Below, piece after piece: positions 53,746-63,205 of a stretch of DNA of 64,000 nucleotides (positions within the stretch are counted from its first letter, which is position 1; the number at the start of each line of letters is the position of its first letter). The translations under genes were made by a program, and so were the position numbers. Under the pieces are notes generated by a model. It was not told the DNA's origin. It saw nothing but the letters and a program-made list of their open reading frames with translations, and searched no databases. The DNA lies in the NCBI RefSeq assembly GCF_004792415.1, contig NZ_CP038854.1:434001-498000 (forward strand). Direction: 5' to 3'. Origin of the DNA: Pantoea vagans (lineage in GTDB: Bacteria; Pseudomonadota; Gammaproteobacteria; Enterobacterales; Enterobacteriaceae).

Positions 53746-55059
53746 TTGCGCTACGCATCAATACCATTCAATCATAACCAACCGGGCTGGCCTGCAGGTA
53801 AGTACAGTTTTTCGCCACAGCCAGCGTTGCAGGGCGATATCACTGCAGACTGGGTCATCGTCGGGGCAGGATTTGCAGGCGTCGCCTTTGCGCGCCGCCT
53901 GGCGGAAATCAATCCGAACCTGAAAATTATTATCGTCGAGGCTCATAGCACACAGCAAAGCGCATCGGCACGGAATTCCGGCTTCGTTATCGGCCTGCCG
54001 CATAATATTGGCAGTTCAACTGCTGAATTAAAGAAGGCAAACGCATACCGGAACTTGCTTCAGGAAGGCATTCGTCAGCTGGAGCAGGTTATTTCTCAGC
54101 ATCATCTTCAGTGTGACTGGGAACGGGTCGGCAAATATCACTGTCAGGCTGAACCTGGTAACGACGCTATTTTAAAGGAGTATGCCAGCCATCTCGATCT
54201 GATGAACGAGCCGTGGCAGATGTCAGACAGCGAGGAGCTGTACCAGAAACTCGGTACGCGCTTTTACAGCAAAGGGATTTATACACCGGGCTGTGTGCTG
54301 GTTAATCCGGCGCAGCTGATTGCCGGCCTGAACGCGTGTTTACCCGAGAATGTTCAGCGCTTCGATAACACACCCGTGCTGGGGATCCGTTACGGCAGCA
54401 TGGCTGAAGTGCTGACACCATTTGGGGTGATCAAAACGCCAAAAGTGATGCTGGCTACCAATGCACTATCGCCGGAGCTGCGTCCGGGGCTTTCGCGTCA
54501 GGCTGCTATGGCTACCTTCGCCAGCATAACCGAGCCGCTGACGGACGAACAACTGGCTACCCTGCCCCCGATGCAGAGCTGGGGACTCACGCCGGTTAAC
54601 GCCATTGCCGGAGCGACCTTCCGTTTTACCTCAGATCGCCGTTTCCTAATTCGCCAGCATGTCATACCCGCGCTCAGGGGCCAGGTGAACGCGGCCCGGA
54701 CTTATGAGGCGACCCGGCTGCATGCGCACTTATTTAAGAAAGTCTATCCGACGCTGGGCAGTGTGAAGATCACCCACACCTGGTCTGGCACCATCAGCGT
54801 CACGCGTAACGGCGCGCCGGAATGGGGTATGCTGAACAAATTTCTCTGTACGGCGGGCGGCTGTAACGGCGCAGGCATTTCAAAGCAGACCGTGGCAGGC
54901 ACGCTGCTGGCGGATTTCATGATGAAACAGGATAACCCGCATATTGCAGATATGCTGTCGCTGGGCAAAGCCAATGTCATGCCCCCCTCGCCAGCACTCG
55001 ATATCGGCATTGCCCTGTCGCTGATGAAAGAGCGATATCTGGGCCGTAAGGAAGTTTAA
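53746..55059 (+). CDS. FAD-dependent amine/amino-acid oxidoreductase (DAO family)
   Basis: A 437-aa protein with a dinucleotide-binding motif near residue 37 (VIVGAGFAGVAFARRLAE), SARNSGFVIGLPHN as the FAD contact, and a C-terminal GGCNGAGISKQTVAGTLLADF. It resembles DadA/PuuB-type oxidases acting on amines or D-amino acids. The best start is TTG at 53746 with AAGGCACAGGGAA upstream; no ATG is in place. A strong hairpin follows. Confidence 0.85.
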   Translation: MRYASIPFNHNQPGWPAGKYSFSPQPALQGDITADWVIVGAGFAGVAFARRLAEINPNLKIIIVEAHSTQQSASARNSGFVIGLPHNIGSSTAELKKANAYRNLLQEGIRQLEQVISQHHLQCDWERVGKYHCQAEPGNDAILKEYASHLDLMNEPWQMSDSEELYQKLGTRFYSKGIYTPGCVLVNPAQLIAGLNACLPENVQRFDNTPVLGIRYGSMAEVLTPFGVIKTPKVMLATNALSPELRPGLSRQAAMATFASITEPLTDEQLATLPPMQSWGLTPVNAIAGATFRFTSDRRFLIRQHVIPALRGQVNAARTYEATRLHAHLFKKVYPTLGSVKITHTWSGTISVTRNGAPEWGMLNKFLCTAGGCNGAGISKQTVAGTLLADFMMKQDNPHIADMLSLGKANVMPPSPALDIGIALSLMKERYLGRKEV

Positions 55060-55071
55060 TTTTTATAAAAA

Positions 55072-55118
55072 CGGGCCTGAGCTGACCGCTTACGAGGATA
55101 TTTATTCAGGCCCGCCTT
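55072..55118 (+). terminator. terminator after the oxidoreductase
   Basis: CGGGCCTGA ... TCAGGCCCG, a 9-bp stem with a 25-bp loop, followed by CCTTTT. Confidence 0.65.
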
Positions 55119-55165
55119 TTCGTTAAATATGAGTTCTTATTGATTTCGTTTCACTTCAGATCGGT

Positions 55166-55393
55166 TTATTCAATGGATAAATCATCTACGACTTCCGCGA
55201 CACTTTTGATACAACGAATGTTGCCAATGCCTGTCCCAAGCGAGATATAGCCTTCGTCTGTATTACCTTCCAGCATGATATCCGCCTCTTTTAATTCACG
55301 GAACAATGCCGGAAAGATCGCGCCTTCGCCATAGCCGGTATAGATCACTACCCTGACGCCCTCTTCTTTTATCACCTGCAGAATAGGCGGCAT
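55166..55393 (-). CDS. hypothetical protein, possibly 5'-truncated
   Basis: A 75-aa frame from the first ATG. The same frame stays open back to 55465 (adding YRENSVSACLFFFPQPDNDIW), which also looks protein-like, so the start may be missing or non-ATG. I do not recognise a family: there is a VRVVIYTGYGEGAIFP segment and a C-terminal ISLGTGIGNIRCIKSVAEVV. It may be the 3' end of a larger gene whose beginning is lost. Confidence in coding is moderate, in function none. Confidence 0.45.
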   Translation of the reverse strand: MPPILQVIKEEGVRVVIYTGYGEGAIFPALFRELKEADIMLEGNTDEGYISLGTGIGNIRCIKSVAEVVDDLSIE

Positions 55394-55469
55394 CCAGATG
55401 TCGTTGTCGGGCTGGGGGAAAAAGAATAAACAGGCACTGACGCTATTTTCTCTATACGTTCCGGTTCAC

Positions 55470-55822
55470 ATCCGCATTCATGGCAGCTCTCCAATCGTTA
55501 AGCAACGCGACCCTGTCAGGTTTGAAATCGCGTTTTCTTAAACGAACCGGCGTGATCGGCATCACAAATTAACTACATAAACCGCACAAAGTGTAGCAAA
55601 AAGTTCATTTTTACTTAACATTAACAGGAATGAAAATGAGCCTATCGTCAATCCATCTGGTTACTAACGATATTAAACAGATGTTTTAAAGCAGTTATTT
55701 ACATTATCACGGTCATCAACTACTTAACTCAGAGTTGCTGGCATATAAATTTTATTAACGCTTGCTGATTATTTCAGAAAGAAGTTTATTGGCTTATTTC
55801 CGCAAGGTTATGGAATACCTTT
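55470..55822. other. upstream region of eptA
   Basis: About 350 bp, AT-rich, with no gene. TTACTTAACATTAAC near 55610 is vaguely like a BasR/PmrA half-site pair (CTTAA-type), but the spacing is wrong, so I do not call it a box. Confidence 0.3.
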
Positions 55823-57472
55823 ATGCCACGGTTTAATGTCAGTCAGCCCGTATTGCCCCGCGTCGCGTTCATACTGCTATTCTCACTTTATATCGCTGTT
55901 TTCCTCAATTTCGCTTTTTACAAACAGGCCTGGTCACTTATCGCGCCGGACGGGATAAGCAATATGCTGTTTTTCCTTTCCATGCCGATTGTCGCTTTTA
56001 GTGTGATAAATAGTGTGGTGACGCTGGCCTCCTTTTTCTGGCTGGACAGGATAACCATTGCGCTGTTTATCATTGTCGCTGCCATAGCCCAGTACTTTAT
56101 TCAGCACTATGGCATCGTTCTTGATCGTTCAATGATTACCAATATGGTGGACACCACACCCTCTGAAAGCCTGGCACTGCTGACGCCGAAGATGATATTA
56201 GTCATTTTCTTTACCGGCTTCTTTATGGCCGCACTCGCCTTCTGGCCTGCTTTTAAAAAGTCGGTACCGGTGTGGAAGGGATTACTTCAGCGCGGGATAA
56301 GCCTGGTTATTTCAGTTGCATTAATAGCGCTGATAGCGATGTTTTTTTATAAAGACTATGCATCACTGATTCGCAATAACCACCAGCTGTTGAAATCCCT
56401 GAGCCCTTCTAATTTTATTGCGGCCTCGCTCTCTTACTATAATCATCGCGAGCGTGCGAATCTTCCTCTGGTGAAAATAGGTGAAGATGCCCATCAACGC
56501 CCCCAGATGCTTAGCGGCCCGAAAAAGAACCTGACGATTCTGGTCGTAGGCGAAACGTCCCGCGCCGCTAATTTTTCTCTGGGCGGTTACCCACGCCCCA
56601 CCAACCCTTTGCTGGCAGAAGAAGACGTTGTCTACTTCCCTGACGTCGCATCCTGTGGCACCTCTACGGCAGTCTCGGTCCCCTGCATGCTCTCAAATAT
56701 GCCGCGCAGACACTACGATGATGCCCTGGCCAGTCATCAGGAAGGATTACTGGATATTATTCAGCGGGCGGGACTGAGCGTCTTATGGCATGAGAATGAT
56801 GGTGGATGCAAAGGAGCCTGCGATCGGGTGCCTAATCGGGATATGACAGCGCTCAATCTTCCGGGAATGTGCATCAAAGGCGAATGCTATGACGAGGTGC
56901 TTTTCCATGGCCTGGAGGCCTATATCAACCAGCTTCAGGGTAATGGCGTTATTGTACTGCATACGATTGGCAGCCACGGCCCAACCTATAATCATCGTTA
57001 TCCCCCGGCGTTTAGTAAATTTACGCCAACCTGTGAGACGAAACAGATACAGGAGTGCTCTCAGGAGCAACTTATTAATACGTACGACAATACCATTCTC
57101 TATGCGGACTATATTGTCGATAAAGCGATTGAATTACTCAAAGCCCATCAGGAGAAGTTTACAACCAGTCTGGTTTATCTGTCAGATCATGGTGAGTCGC
57201 TGGGCGAGAAAGGCGTCTATCTGCATGGCCTGCCCTATGCTATCGCACCTGAATTTCAGACCCGCGTGCCATTGCTGATCTGGCTGTCACCCGATTACCA
57301 GCAGCGTTATGCCGTGGACTACACATGCCTGAACCGGCTGGCAACTTCGCAAAAATATTCTCAGGATAATCTTTTTTCAACCATGCTGGGCATGACCGGC
57401 GTTCAGACCCGCGAATATGTTGCAGCAGACGATATACTGGCGACATGCCGCAATACGCCCGCAGAAAAATAA
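55823..57472 (+). CDS. eptA: phosphoethanolamine--lipid A transferase
   Basis: A 549-aa inner-membrane enzyme with five hydrophobic segments (residues about 12-180) and a periplasmic sulfatase-like catalytic domain. The nucleophile is T245 in VVGETSRAANFSLGGYPRPTNP. SDHGESLGEKGVYLHG supplies zinc ligands, and HTIGSHGPTYNHRYP is also conserved. The family adds phosphoethanolamine to lipid A and lowers sensitivity to polymyxins and other cationic peptides. Length is like EptA/MCR. Neighbours give no regulatory two-component genes. Confidence 0.93.
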   Translation: MPRFNVSQPVLPRVAFILLFSLYIAVFLNFAFYKQAWSLIAPDGISNMLFFLSMPIVAFSVINSVVTLASFFWLDRITIALFIIVAAIAQYFIQHYGIVLDRSMITNMVDTTPSESLALLTPKMILVIFFTGFFMAALAFWPAFKKSVPVWKGLLQRGISLVISVALIALIAMFFYKDYASLIRNNHQLLKSLSPSNFIAASLSYYNHRERANLPLVKIGEDAHQRPQMLSGPKKNLTILVVGETSRAANFSLGGYPRPTNPLLAEEDVVYFPDVASCGTSTAVSVPCMLSNMPRRHYDDALASHQEGLLDIIQRAGLSVLWHENDGGCKGACDRVPNRDMTALNLPGMCIKGECYDEVLFHGLEAYINQLQGNGVIVLHTIGSHGPTYNHRYPPAFSKFTPTCETKQIQECSQEQLINTYDNTILYADYIVDKAIELLKAHQEKFTTSLVYLSDHGESLGEKGVYLHGLPYAIAPEFQTRVPLLIWLSPDYQQRYAVDYTCLNRLATSQKYSQDNLFSTMLGMTGVQTREYVAADDILATCRNTPAEK

Positions 57473-57482
57473 GAGTGATAAA

Positions 57483-57502
57483 GCCCCTGATGGGGGCGTT
57501 TA
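57483..57502 (+). terminator. terminator after eptA
   Basis: GCCCC-N5-GGGGC followed by GTTTAT; short but right after the stop. Confidence 0.6.
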
Positions 57503-57591
57503 TCTGGCTGGATGCTATCGGTAAAACTGTACATCGCTCAGGTAAAAATAAATTATCTGATCCGGTATTTATTCCTGAAAATAATCGATAT

Positions 57592-58500
57592 TTACAGGTC
57601 ACGTGTCAGCGCGTCGAGGTTTTCAGCGAGCATATCCAGCAGGGCGCTGACATAAAGATTATTGTTTCCCTGATGCCACATCGCACTGAGCGGAAGCCCC
57701 TCAATGTCTATGGCTGGCGAAAGAGTCAGATACTTAACCCCGTCAGCATTCATATTTTTATAGGATGACGGCACCAGAGCAATGCCCAGACCGGCGGCAA
57801 CAAAGCTCAGGATGGTCTGTTTCTCTTCAGCATACTGTGCAATGACCGGTGTGCAGCCACCCGCTTTGAACACATTCATCGTGAGATCATGGCTGTGAGG
57901 TCGGGTACGCCTTTCTGGCATGATCACCGGCTCATGACAAAAATCACGGATAGTGACCTCGGGATAATCAACAAGCCGGTGATGGGCCGGAACAGCGAGC
58001 ACGCAGGTTTCATTAGCGATGAAACGCGTCGTCAGCATGGCATCAACCTGTTCAGGAGGGCGTATCAGGACCACATCCAGCCACCCCGATAAAAGCCGCG
58101 GAATAAGAGTGTGAGATTTATCTTCCGTAATATGGATATCTGCGTCAGGAAACTGCCTGACAAACAGATTAATTAGTTTCGGCAGTAGTCCTCTGGCGGC
58201 GCTGTCAATAGCGCCAATTCGCAGCGTTCTTTTCTGCGTTAAGCTGTTTTTAAGGAACCGCAACCGCAGCGCATCGAAATCCGCGATAACGGTTTTGGCC
58301 TCATTCAGGAAAGCCGCCCCTTCAGGTGTCAGCGAGACATTTCTGGTTGAACGGTTCAGCAGCCTTATTCCCAAATCCTCCTCTAGCAGTCTGATGAAGC
58401 GACTCAGTGACGCAGGCATCATTTCAAGCTTACGGGCAGCCCGTCCAAAGTGAAGCTCATCACCCAGCACGATAAAGCAACGTAACTGATTTATATCCAT
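57592..58500 (-). CDS. LysR-family regulator of the tartrate operon
   Basis: A 302-aa LysR protein starting MDINQLRCFIVLGDELHFGRAARKLEMMPASLSRFIRLLE. It is divergent from the MFS/tartrate dehydrogenase/glycerate kinase operon with about 107 bp between the starts, so it is its likely activator. The effector is presumably tartrate or a related hydroxy acid (inference from context). Confidence 0.9.
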   Translation of the reverse strand: MDINQLRCFIVLGDELHFGRAARKLEMMPASLSRFIRLLEEDLGIRLLNRSTRNVSLTPEGAAFLNEAKTVIADFDALRLRFLKNSLTQKRTLRIGAIDSAARGLLPKLINLFVRQFPDADIHITEDKSHTLIPRLLSGWLDVVLIRPPEQVDAMLTTRFIANETCVLAVPAHHRLVDYPEVTIRDFCHEPVIMPERRTRPHSHDLTMNVFKAGGCTPVIAQYAEEKQTILSFVAAGLGIALVPSSYKNMNADGVKYLTLSPAIDIEGLPLSAMWHQGNNNLYVSALLDMLAENLDALTRDL

Positions 58501-58607
58501 TTTTTTACCAGAACCTGATTATGCAAATTATTTGTATAAAGCAGTGCCGATGATAAAGCTGCTCAAAACTTCATACTGGGATTATTACAAAACAATAACA
58601 ACCCTAC

Positions 58608-59939
58608 ATGACTGTGGAGCATCGCGAAATGAATAATGACCTCGAAAAAAAGGTTATGCGCAAGGTTACCCTTCGCATCATTCCTTTTATCATGCTGCTG
58701 TATTTCATCGCATTTCTGGACCGGGTGAACATCGGTTTTGCGGCCCTGACCATGAATCAGGATCTGGGATTTTCACCTACCGTATTCGGGCTGGGCGCTG
58801 GCATATTCTTTCTCGGCTATTTTCTGTTTGAGGTCCCGTCAAACTTAATTCTGCATAAAGTCGGTGCCCGCATCTGGATTGCCCGCGTGATGATCACCTG
58901 GGGCCTGGTTTCTGGCTGTATGGCCTTTGTGCAGGGCACAACCAGCTTTTATGTTCTGCGTTTTCTGCTCGGCGTGGCAGAGGCCGGTTTTTTCCCCGGC
59001 ATCATCCTCTATCTCAGCTACTGGTTCCCGGCAGCAAAACGCGCCCAGGTCACGGCGATTTTTATGGCTGCAGCGCCCCTTTCTACGGCACTCGGATCGC
59101 CCATCTCGGCGGCGCTGCTGGAGATGCATGGCTTTCTGGGTTATGCCGGCTGGCAGTGGATGTTCGTCGTTGAAGCGATACCGGCATTACTGCTCGGCGT
59201 GGTTGTCCTGTTCTTTCTTACCGACCGCCCGGCCAAAGCGAAATGGCTGACCGACGAGGAACGTACCTGGCTGGAAAACACCATGCGCACTGAGGAGCAG
59301 GCCCGGGCAGCTAAACAGAGCCACACCAGCGCCTGGCAGGGACTGGCGGATAAGCGCGTTCTGGCGCTGGCGCTGGTCTACTTCGGTACATCGGCCGGGT
59401 TGTACACGCTTGGCATCTGGTCACCGCAGATTATCCGCAGCTTCGGCGCAACCTCAATGCAGATAGGCTTCCTGAACGCCTTTCCGGCTGTAATCGGAGT
59501 TATCGCCATGATCCTCTGGGCGCGGCACTCTGACCGCACCCGGGAACGCAGCTGGCATGTGATTGGCGCGTGCCTGCTGGCTGCCGTCGGACTCATTTAT
59601 GCCGGTAACGTCAGCACGCTTTTCACCGTCATCGTCGCCCTGACCCTGGTCACCGCAGGTATCAGTGCCTCCAAGCCCCCTCTGTGGAGTATGCCGACGC
59701 TCTTCCTCAGCGGGCCGGCGGCAGCGGCGGGCATCGCTACCATTAACTCTATTGGCAACCTCGGCGGATTTGTCGGCCCGATGATGATTGGCGTAATCCG
59801 TCAGCAGACGGGTAGCTATACCTGGGGCCTCTACTTTGTCGCCGGATTGCTGGGGCTCTCCGCTCTGGTTGTTCTGATTCTCTCTGCCAGAACGAATAAG
59901 CCGCAAACAGCCGAAATTCCTCATCCTCATACTCATTAA
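58608..59939 (+). CDS. MFS transporter, anion:cation symporter (tartrate-type)
   Basis: A 443-aa transporter with 12 hydrophobic segments and the ACS-family landmarks FIAFLDRVNIGFAALTMNQDLGF at helix 1 and FFLGYFLFEVPSNLILHKVGARIWIARVM after helix 2. This family imports tartrate, phthalate, hexuronates and galactonate. First gene of an operon with a tartrate-type dehydrogenase and a glycerate kinase, so tartrate is the best substrate guess. A start at 58629 (MNNDLEKK) is also possible. Confidence 0.9.
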   Translation: MTVEHREMNNDLEKKVMRKVTLRIIPFIMLLYFIAFLDRVNIGFAALTMNQDLGFSPTVFGLGAGIFFLGYFLFEVPSNLILHKVGARIWIARVMITWGLVSGCMAFVQGTTSFYVLRFLLGVAEAGFFPGIILYLSYWFPAAKRAQVTAIFMAAAPLSTALGSPISAALLEMHGFLGYAGWQWMFVVEAIPALLLGVVVLFFLTDRPAKAKWLTDEERTWLENTMRTEEQARAAKQSHTSAWQGLADKRVLALALVYFGTSAGLYTLGIWSPQIIRSFGATSMQIGFLNAFPAVIGVIAMILWARHSDRTRERSWHVIGACLLAAVGLIYAGNVSTLFTVIVALTLVTAGISASKPPLWSMPTLFLSGPAAAAGIATINSIGNLGGFVGPMMIGVIRQQTGSYTWGLYFVAGLLGLSALVVLILSARTNKPQTAEIPHPHTH

Positions 59940-59953
59940 CTGGAGAAGTTACT

Positions 59954-61042
59954 ATGCGTAATTACAAAATTGCTGCCATCCCTGCCGACGGTATCGGTCC
60001 GGAAGTTATTTCAGCGGGTATTGAAGTTCTGCAGGCGCTGACACGCCACAATCCGCAGCTGAAGTTTGAGATCGAGACGTTCGACTGGGGCTCAGATTAT
60101 TACAAACAGCATGGCGTGATGATGCCGGAAACCGGGCTGAACACGCTGAAGACATTTGATGCTATTTACTTTGGCGCGGTCGGCGCACCGGATGTGCCTG
60201 ACCACATTACGCTGTGGGGTCTGCGTCTGCCCATTTGCCAGGGTTTCGATCAATACGCCAATGTCAGACCCACTAAAATCCTGCCTGGCGTAACCTCTCC
60301 GCTGCGAAACCGCGGTCCGGGCGATCTGGACTGGGTCATTGTGCGTGAAAACTCCGAAGGTGAATATTCCGGGAATGGCGGCCGCGCACATCGTGGTTTA
60401 CCGGAAGAAGTGGGCACCGAGGTGGCGATCTTTACCCGCGTTGGCGTCACGCGGATTATGCGTTATGCCTTCAGACTGGCGCAGTCCCGTCCGCGCAAAT
60501 TGCTGACCGTGGTAACCAAATCGAATGCCCAGCGCCACGGGATGGTGATGTGGGATGAAATCGCCGCCGAAGTGGCGCTGGAGTTCCCGGATGTGCAGTG
60601 GGACAAAATGCTGGTCGATGCCATGACACACCGTATGACGCTGCATCCGCAGACGCTGGATACCATCGTTGCCACTAACCTGCACGCCGATATCCTTTCA
60701 GACCTTGCCGGTGCGCTGGCCGGAAGTCTGGGCGTTGCACCAACCGCCAATATTGATCCTGAACGCCGCTTCCCTTCCATGTTTGAACCGATCCATGGCT
60801 CAGCCTTCGACATTACCGGCAAAGGCATCGCAAACCCAATAGCCACGTTCTGGACCGCCGTTCAGATGCTGGAGCATCTGGGCGAACGTGACGCCGCTGC
60901 GCTGATTATGGACAGCATCGAATATGTTTGCGAGAAAGGCATTCTGACGCCGGATGTGGGTGGCACTGCCACGACCGCTGACGTCACCCGCGCGGTCGTG
61001 CAGTTTATCGAAGCCAGCGCTGACGTTACCGAGACGGCATAA
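59954..61042 (+). CDS. tartrate dehydrogenase / D-malate-type decarboxylating dehydrogenase
   Basis: A 362-aa member of the isocitrate/isopropylmalate dehydrogenase family, closest to TtuC/DmlA: IPADGIGPEVI at the N-terminus, LRLPICQGFDQYANVRPTK, VIVRENSEGEYSG (substrate-binding Ser/Glu loop) and VDAMTHRMTLHP with Mg2+ aspartates downstream (LHADILSDLAG). It would oxidise L(+)-tartrate, meso-tartrate or D-malate with NAD+. GGAGAAG precedes the start. The next gene starts 2 bp after its stop. Confidence 0.9.
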   Translation: MRNYKIAAIPADGIGPEVISAGIEVLQALTRHNPQLKFEIETFDWGSDYYKQHGVMMPETGLNTLKTFDAIYFGAVGAPDVPDHITLWGLRLPICQGFDQYANVRPTKILPGVTSPLRNRGPGDLDWVIVRENSEGEYSGNGGRAHRGLPEEVGTEVAIFTRVGVTRIMRYAFRLAQSRPRKLLTVVTKSNAQRHGMVMWDEIAAEVALEFPDVQWDKMLVDAMTHRMTLHPQTLDTIVATNLHADILSDLAGALAGSLGVAPTANIDPERRFPSMFEPIHGSAFDITGKGIANPIATFWTAVQMLEHLGERDAAALIMDSIEYVCEKGILTPDVGGTATTADVTRAVVQFIEASADVTETA

Positions 61043-61044
61043 CC

Positions 61045-62304
61045 ATGAGAAACGAACAGGCCGCGACGATCCTTCGCGATATATTTCAGCACGCTGTTGA
61101 CAGCGCCCGGGCCGGGCCGGTTATCCCGCCGAACCTGCCGGAAAAACCGCGTGGCCGCTGTGTGGTGATCGGTGCCGGTAAAGCCTCAGCGGCGATGGCG
61201 GCAGCGGTCGATGCGGCCTGGCCGGATGTGGATGTGTCAGGCGTCGTCGTCACCCGTTACGGGCACGCGGTGCCTGCCGGACGCATCCGTATTATCGAGG
61301 CGGCCCACCCGGTGTCAGATGCCATGAGCGAAACGGCGGCGATGCTGATTGTGGAGACGTTGCGCGGGTTAACACCGGATGATCTGGTGCTGGCGTTGAT
61401 TTCAGGAGGAGGATCAGCGCTGATGGCGCTGCCTGCACCGGGACTGACGCTGGCAGATAAGCAGAAAATCACCCGCGCACTGCTGCACAGCGGTGCCAGC
61501 ATCAGGGAGATGAATCTGGTCCGTCGCCATCTTTCCGCAGTGAAAGGCGGCAAACTGGCACGCCTGGCGCAGCCGGCGTGTATCGTGTCATTGATCATCA
61601 GCGATGTGCCGGGCGATGACCCGACGGACGTAGCGTCCGGCCCTACCGTTGCCGATCACAGTACGCCACCCGACGCGCTCAGGATGCTCGAACGTTACGG
61701 TATTGCGGTTCCTGAAGCGGTTCGCAGAGTGCTGAACCAGCCCGCCAGTCCGCTGGAAAACGCAGTGAACAGTGAAGTCAGGCTGATCGCGGCACCTGCG
61801 CTGGCGTTGCAGGCGGCGGCGCAGGCCGCACGCCTGCACGGGCTGACGCCGCTGATTCTGGGGGACGCAATAGAGGGTGAAAGCCGTGAAGTGGCGGTGG
61901 TGATGGCCGGTATCGCCAGATCGGTGAAGCAGCATGGTCAGCCGGTTCGTGGTCCTGCGCTGCTATTGTCGGGAGGTGAGACTACCGTGACGGTCAGGCA
62001 GGGTCAGGCTGGAAAAGGGGGACGTAACACCGAGTTTCTGCTCAGCCTTGCCTGTGCATTGCAGGGTCAGGAGGGTATCTGGGCCATCGCTGGTGACAGT
62101 GACGGTATTGATGGCACAGAAGATGCGGCAGGGGCGATAGTCTTTCCCGACACACTCACACGCGGCAAACTGAGCGGCCTTAATGCGCTTAACTCTCTCG
62201 ATGACCATGACAGTTACAGCTATTTTCACGCGCTGGATGATCTGCTGATAACCGGTCCTACGTTAACAAACGTCAACGATATCCGGGCAATCCTGATTGC
62301 GTAA
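61045..62304 (+). CDS. glycerate kinase, type 2 (MOFRL), TtuD-like
   Basis: A 419-aa class II glycerate kinase: VVIGAGKASAAMAAAVD at the N-terminus, ISGGGSALMALPAPGLTL, VRRHLSAVKGGKLA and the C-terminal MOFRL region (GRNTEFLLSLACAL, AGDSDGIDGTEDAAGA). It phosphorylates glycerate, the product of tartrate breakdown via oxaloglycolate and hydroxypyruvate, to 2-phosphoglycerate. In the TtuC-TtuD order of Agrobacterium this is TtuD. It ends the operon. Confidence 0.9.
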   Translation: MRNEQAATILRDIFQHAVDSARAGPVIPPNLPEKPRGRCVVIGAGKASAAMAAAVDAAWPDVDVSGVVVTRYGHAVPAGRIRIIEAAHPVSDAMSETAAMLIVETLRGLTPDDLVLALISGGGSALMALPAPGLTLADKQKITRALLHSGASIREMNLVRRHLSAVKGGKLARLAQPACIVSLIISDVPGDDPTDVASGPTVADHSTPPDALRMLERYGIAVPEAVRRVLNQPASPLENAVNSEVRLIAAPALALQAAAQAARLHGLTPLILGDAIEGESREVAVVMAGIARSVKQHGQPVRGPALLLSGGETTVTVRQGQAGKGGRNTEFLLSLACALQGQEGIWAIAGDSDGIDGTEDAAGAIVFPDTLTRGKLSGLNALNSLDDHDSYSYFHALDDLLITGPTLTNVNDIRAILIA

Positions 62305-62309
62305 GCGTG

Positions 62310-62342
62310 TCGCTCTCCCGCGTGCCGGGAGAGCGACGTTTT
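62310..62342 (+). terminator. terminator of the tartrate operon
   Basis: CGCTCTCCCG-N4-CGGGAGAGCG, a perfect 10-bp stem, then ACGTTTTA. Starts 6 bp after the stop. Confidence 0.75.
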
Positions 62343-62431
62343 ATCCGTTAACGCAGATTACTGCCCTGGCCATTCAGGAACAGGCTGGCTGACGGGCCGA
62401 CTCATTTCAGCCATACAATCAAAAACACAGA

Positions 62432-62499
62432 CTGACCGTCTGGTGCACGTTTTGGCCAGGCTACTCGTCTTTAAGGCCAAAACGTGCATTGACGGCCAG
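62432..62499. repeat. long two-part inverted repeat
   Basis: CTGACCGTC / GACGGCCAG outside (one mismatch) and TGCACGTTTTGGCC / GGCCAAAACGTGCA inside (perfect 14 bp), loop 17 bp. It lies between convergent genes, 29 bp from the anti-sigma stop. It could be a bidirectional terminator or a MITE end. Confidence 0.65.
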
Positions 62500-62527
62500 C
62501 CGGCAGATAAATCCCTGCTGATGAGGG

Positions 62528-63205
62528 TTAAAGCAGCGTGACTTTGCCCTGGAAAATCACCGGCCCGGACGGCCCGCTGAGTTTAGAACCACCCACAGGC
62601 TCCAGACTTATCGCCAGTATGGTCTTATTATCCAGCTCTCCGGAAGGCAACTTAAAAGCGTTACTGTCACGGTGATCGATCAGTCCCAGTGATTGTGGCG
62701 GAGCACTGCCCTTAATCAGCCACAGCTGTAAATTTTTGTTTTCTGGCAGCGTGACGTTCAGTGCAGAAACCTGAATTAATGACGCGCGCTTGTCCAGACT
62801 CACAACAAACTGTGCATCAGGCTGCGCGCCGCTGAGTACCGCGATCGGCTGCAGCGCGTGTGTCGCATCAGGCTTCGTCACCCAGCTAAATACGAGGATG
62901 CCGGTCATTGCCGCGGCGAGGCCCCAGCCGAGCCAGAATCCGGGATGCTGCTGTTTGCGTTTTTTGACGGGGATGCCAGGTTTCCGCTCAAGATCCTGCG
63001 CAATCTGCTGCCAGAGTGCAGAAGGCGGGGCGACCTCCTGAGTCGTCAGGTCAATGCCACTGAACGCGTTCTGCCAGCGCACTACTTCTGCGGCAAAGGC
63101 TGCATCGTCATTAAAGCGTTTATCCAGCTGTTGCCGGGTGTCAGCGTCCGTTAGCCCAAGCACATATTCCGCGGCAGTGAGATCATCATTTTCCTGACCA
63201 GTCAT
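62528..63205 (-). CDS. anti-sigma factor, RskA/RsmB-like
   Basis: A 225-aa membrane protein. The N-terminal 80 residues form the anti-sigma (ASD) domain (LTAAEYVLGLTDADTRQQLDKRFNDDAAFAAEVVRWQN), then a single TM (FWLGWGLAAAMTGILVFSW, about 90-110) and an RskA-type C-terminal domain outside. The start is the ATG overlapping the sigma stop (ATGA), so the pair is coupled. It should bind and silence the ECF sigma until an envelope signal triggers its cleavage. Confidence 0.88.
   Translation of the reverse strand: MTGQENDDLTAAEYVLGLTDADTRQQLDKRFNDDAAFAAEVVRWQNAFSGIDLTTQEVAPPSALWQQIAQDLERKPGIPVKKRKQQHPGFWLGWGLAAAMTGILVFSWVTKPDATHALQPIAVLSGAQPDAQFVVSLDKRASLIQVSALNVTLPENKNLQLWLIKGSAPPQSLGLIDHRDSNAFKLPSGELDNKTILAISLEPVGGSKLSGPSGPVIFQGKVTLL

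Noticed and set aside
55560..55640. BasR/PmrA box before eptA
   Set aside because: TTAAC/ATTAAC half sites are present but at the wrong spacing for the CTTAA-N6-type box.
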